Origin: Desulfobacterales bacterium
GTDB taxonomy: Bacteria > Desulfobacterota > Desulfobacteria > Desulfobacterales > C00003060
DNA: 7,631 bases
Reading direction: 5' to 3'
Assembly: GCA_030616425.1 (NCBI GenBank)
Contig: JAUWXJ010000113.1
Location: 1-7,631, forward strand
Part shown: positions 6,182 through 7,631 of the stretch, piece after piece
How the letters are laid out: each line of letters begins with the position of its first letter
Numbering within the stretch: position 1 is the stretch's first letter
Notes under the pieces: model-generated
What the model was told of the DNA's origin: nothing
Seen by the model: only the letters and a program-made list of their open reading frames with translations
The model's database searches: none
Program-made: the position numbers and the translations under genes

Positions 6182-6234
6182 TGTATCTCCTCCCAATTGC
6201 GTTTGTTGTGTTTGTTGGGTTGCTTCTGTTTCAT
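6178..6234 (-). CDS. Putative 18-aa leader peptide overlapping the ilvB start
   Basis: The ORF reads MKQKQPNKHNKRNWEEIH, ATG to TGA. GAGGAG (6244-6239) precedes the ATG by four bases, and an in-frame TAG (6249-6247) lies just upstream, so the ATG is the first possible start. The TGA overlaps the ilvB TTG by two bases (TTGA), the arrangement of translationally coupled genes. The peptide is basic and Asn/Lys-rich, with one Ile and no Leu or Val, so it is not a classic branched-chain attenuator peptide. Its codons follow a 9-base rhythm (PNK, HNK, RNW), so part of it may be repeat-derived. No family is recognised. The start and stop layout favours translation, but chance is possible in a 57-nt frame. 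Confidence 0.4.
   Translation of the reverse strand: MKQKQPNKHNKRNWEEIH
6182..6194 (-). promoter_or_regulatory. Ribosome binding site deciding the ilvB start
   Basis: GGGAGGAG followed by ATACA precedes the TTG at 6181-6179. The strong complement to the 16S rRNA tail and the five-base spacer favour this start over the in-frame TTG at 6196. The site lies inside the last codons of the small ORF at 6178-6234, so ribosomes translating that ORF would run directly onto it. Confidence 0.75.
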
Positions 6235-6247
6235 TGTGCTCCTCAGC

Positions 6248-6301
6248 TATTAATCCAATAAACCCAACGAACTCAATGAACCCGATAAACTCAATAGACT
6301 C
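6248..6301. repeat. Six degenerate 9-bp tandem repeats after ilvD
   Basis: On the plus strand the units are TATTAATCC, AATAAACCC, AACGAACTC, AATGAACCC, GATAAACTC and AATAGACTC, approximating AATRAACYC without gaps. The last unit overlaps two bases of the ilvD stop codon (6300-6302). The segment 6197-6234 shows the same 9-base rhythm in the opposite orientation (TTGCGTTTG, TTGTGTTTG and so on). No known element is recognised. Confidence 0.8.
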
Positions 6302-7631
6302 ACCTTACCACAGCCCCCTCACTACCTGAAGAGACCGCACGAGCGTATCGCGCCATGTACCCTTTCGATATCTTCGGTTCAGGGGGACGCCATTTTGAGA
6401 GCCTCTTCTCAATCTCCTTTTCCGCAACCTTCAAGGTGATAAGCCGCTTGGGAATATTGATGGCGACCCTGTCCCCATCCTGAATAATGGCAATCGGCCC
6501 GCCCTCCATGGCCTCAGGTGAGACATGTCCTATGGCTGCACCACGTGTACCACCTGAAAACCTGCCGTCAGTAATCAAGGCCACATCAGCATCAAGGCCC
6601 ATACCCGCAATGGCGGATGTAGGCACCAGCATCTCGCGCATCCCCGGTCCGCCCTTTGGCCCCTCATAGCGGATGATCACCACGTCTCCTTTCTTTATTC
6701 TCCCCGCCATGATGGCAGAGGTGGCTTCTTCCTCGCTGTCAAACACGCGGGCCGGACCTTCATGGCGAAGCATCCGCCGCACCACAGCCGATTGCTTCAC
6801 CACACACCCGGAGGAAGCCAGGTTGCCAAACAGCACCGCAAGGCCTCCCTGCTTGTGGTATGGTCTTTCCAGGGAACGAATCACGCTCTTGTCCTTGATC
6901 CGGCTATTCTTAATATTCTCTTTTACTGAGCCACCCGTAACTGTAATGCAGCCGGTATGTATCAGCCGTTTGCGAGAAAGTTCCTTAATCACAGCGCTTA
7001 CACCACCTGCCCGATCAAGGTCCTCTATATGATCTTTTCCTGCTGGGCTCAGATTGCAAAGGTGAGGTGTCTTTTGACTGATTCGATTAAAGCTATCAAG
7101 ATTCAGATCTACGCCCACCTCCTGTGCAATCGCCATCAAATGGAGGACCGTGTTGGTGGAGCACCCCAGGGCCATATCTACGACCATTGCATTCTCAAAT
7201 GCCCTCTTTGTCATGATCTTCTTGGGAGTTATCCTCCTCTTCAAGAGCATCACGCTCTTCATCCCTGCTTCTTTAGCCAAGCGTGTGCGAGCAGCCATAA
7301 CCGCCGGGATGGTGCCGTTGCCTGGAAGCCCCATCCCTATTGCCTCGGTCAGGCAATTCATGGAATTGGCTGTGAACATGCCTGCACATGAACCACATGT
7401 GGGACAGGCACAATCTTCTATGTCGGCCAGCTCCTCTTGACTCATCCTGCCTGAGTGCACCGCCCCCACTGCTTCAAACACACTGACAAGATCTATCTTC
7501 TTTCCCTCGCGGTCACCGGCCAGCATTGGTCCCCCGCTGACCACAACCGTGGGTAAGTTCAGCCGGGCAGCCGCCATTAGCATACCGGGCACGATCTTGT
7601 CACAGTTTGTAACCATCACCATAGCATCAAA
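6300..7631 (-). CDS. ilvD: Dihydroxyacid dehydratase (5' end cut by window edge)
   Basis: This Fe-S enzyme dehydrates 2,3-dihydroxy-isovalerate and 2,3-dihydroxy-3-methylvalerate to the 2-oxo acids that lead to valine and isoleucine. About 443 residues are visible. The frame is open to the right edge, where it begins FDAMVMVTNCDKI, so roughly 110 N-terminal residues of a usual 550-560 aa protein are missing. The ATG at 7620-7622 is internal and not the start. Both family signatures are present: NCDKIVPGML near the edge and CPTCGSCAGMFTANSMNC about 70 residues later, supplying two cluster cysteines (the NCDK Cys and the GSC Cys by homology). The C-terminal TDGRFSGGTRGAAIGHVSPEA segment carries the active-site serine. 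The stop TGA lies 65 nt before the small ORF and 118 nt before ilvB. The first cluster cysteine is off the edge, so cluster type cannot be read. Confidence 0.97.
   Translation of the reverse strand, partial: FDAMVMVTNCDKIVPGMLMAAARLNLPTVVVSGGPMLAGDREGKKIDLVSVFEAVGAVHSGRMSQEELADIEDCACPTCGSCAGMFTANSMNCLTEAIGMGLPGNGTIPAVMAARTRLAKEAGMKSVMLLKRRITPKKIMTKRAFENAMVVDMALGCSTNTVLHLMAIAQEVGVDLNLDSFNRISQKTPHLCNLSPAGKDHIEDLDRAGGVSAVIKELSRKRLIHTGCITVTGGSVKENIKNSRIKDKSVIRSLERPYHKQGGLAVLFGNLASSGCVVKQSAVVRRMLRHEGPARVFDSEEEATSAIMAGRIKKGDVVIIRYEGPKGGPGMREMLVPTSAIAGMGLDADVALITDGRFSGGTRGAAIGHVSPEAMEGGPIAIIQDGDRVAINIPKRLITLKVAEKEIEKRLSKWRPPEPKISKGYMARYARAVSSGSEGAVVR

Noticed and set aside
6178..6299. Classic branched-chain amino acid attenuator before ilvB
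   Set aside because: The small peptide has only one branched-chain codon and no terminator hairpin with a U-run lies between it and ilvB. A true attenuator could sit before ilvD, outside the window.
6248..6301. CRISPR array
   Set aside because: The units are only 9 bp, degenerate and contiguous without spacers, and no cas gene is near.

Overview
All genes in this window read on the minus strand, so transcription runs from the right edge to the left. In that direction the order is ilvD (5' end off the right edge), a tiny leader-like ORF, ilvB, ilvN, ilvC, a roughly 270-bp inverted-repeat element, coaE, a long non-coding stretch, and rho (last ~20 codons off the left edge). I found no plus-strand gene. 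The window suggests a Gram-negative anaerobe of the Desulfobacterota (former Deltaproteobacteria). The reasons are the coaE-rho neighbourhood, the close match of Rho to the proteobacterial type, moderate GC, and intergenic space full of small palindromes. This placement is an inference and no marker here settles it.

Region 6178-7631 holds the 3' part of dihydroxyacid dehydratase and a 118-nt gap before ilvB. That gap contains six degenerate 9-bp repeats and an 18-codon ORF with its own Shine-Dalgarno, whose TGA overlaps the TTG start of ilvB. Region 2793-6181 holds the catalytic and regulatory acetolactate synthase subunits and ketol-acid reductoisomerase. Together ilvB/ilvN, ilvC and ilvD encode the three shared steps from pyruvate (or pyruvate plus 2-oxobutyrate) to the 2-oxo acids of valine, isoleucine and leucine. 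The ilvC product is of an unusual subtype compared with most proteobacterial enzymes.

Region 2371-2792 is non-coding. It contains a nested inverted repeat that looks like a non-autonomous transposable element (MITE), placed between the ilv genes and coaE.

Region 1-2370 contains coaE (last step of coenzyme A synthesis) and rho (transcription termination factor), separated by 574 nt without a convincing gene. This gap carries a promoter candidate overlapping a dyad just after coaE, a 20-bp perfect palindrome, and two REP-like hairpins sharing a CTTG loop. It is best read as the rho leader.

The window is mostly housekeeping metabolism. The parts that may be undescribed are small: the repeat-built leader ORF coupled to ilvB, the MITE-like element, and the structured rho leader.
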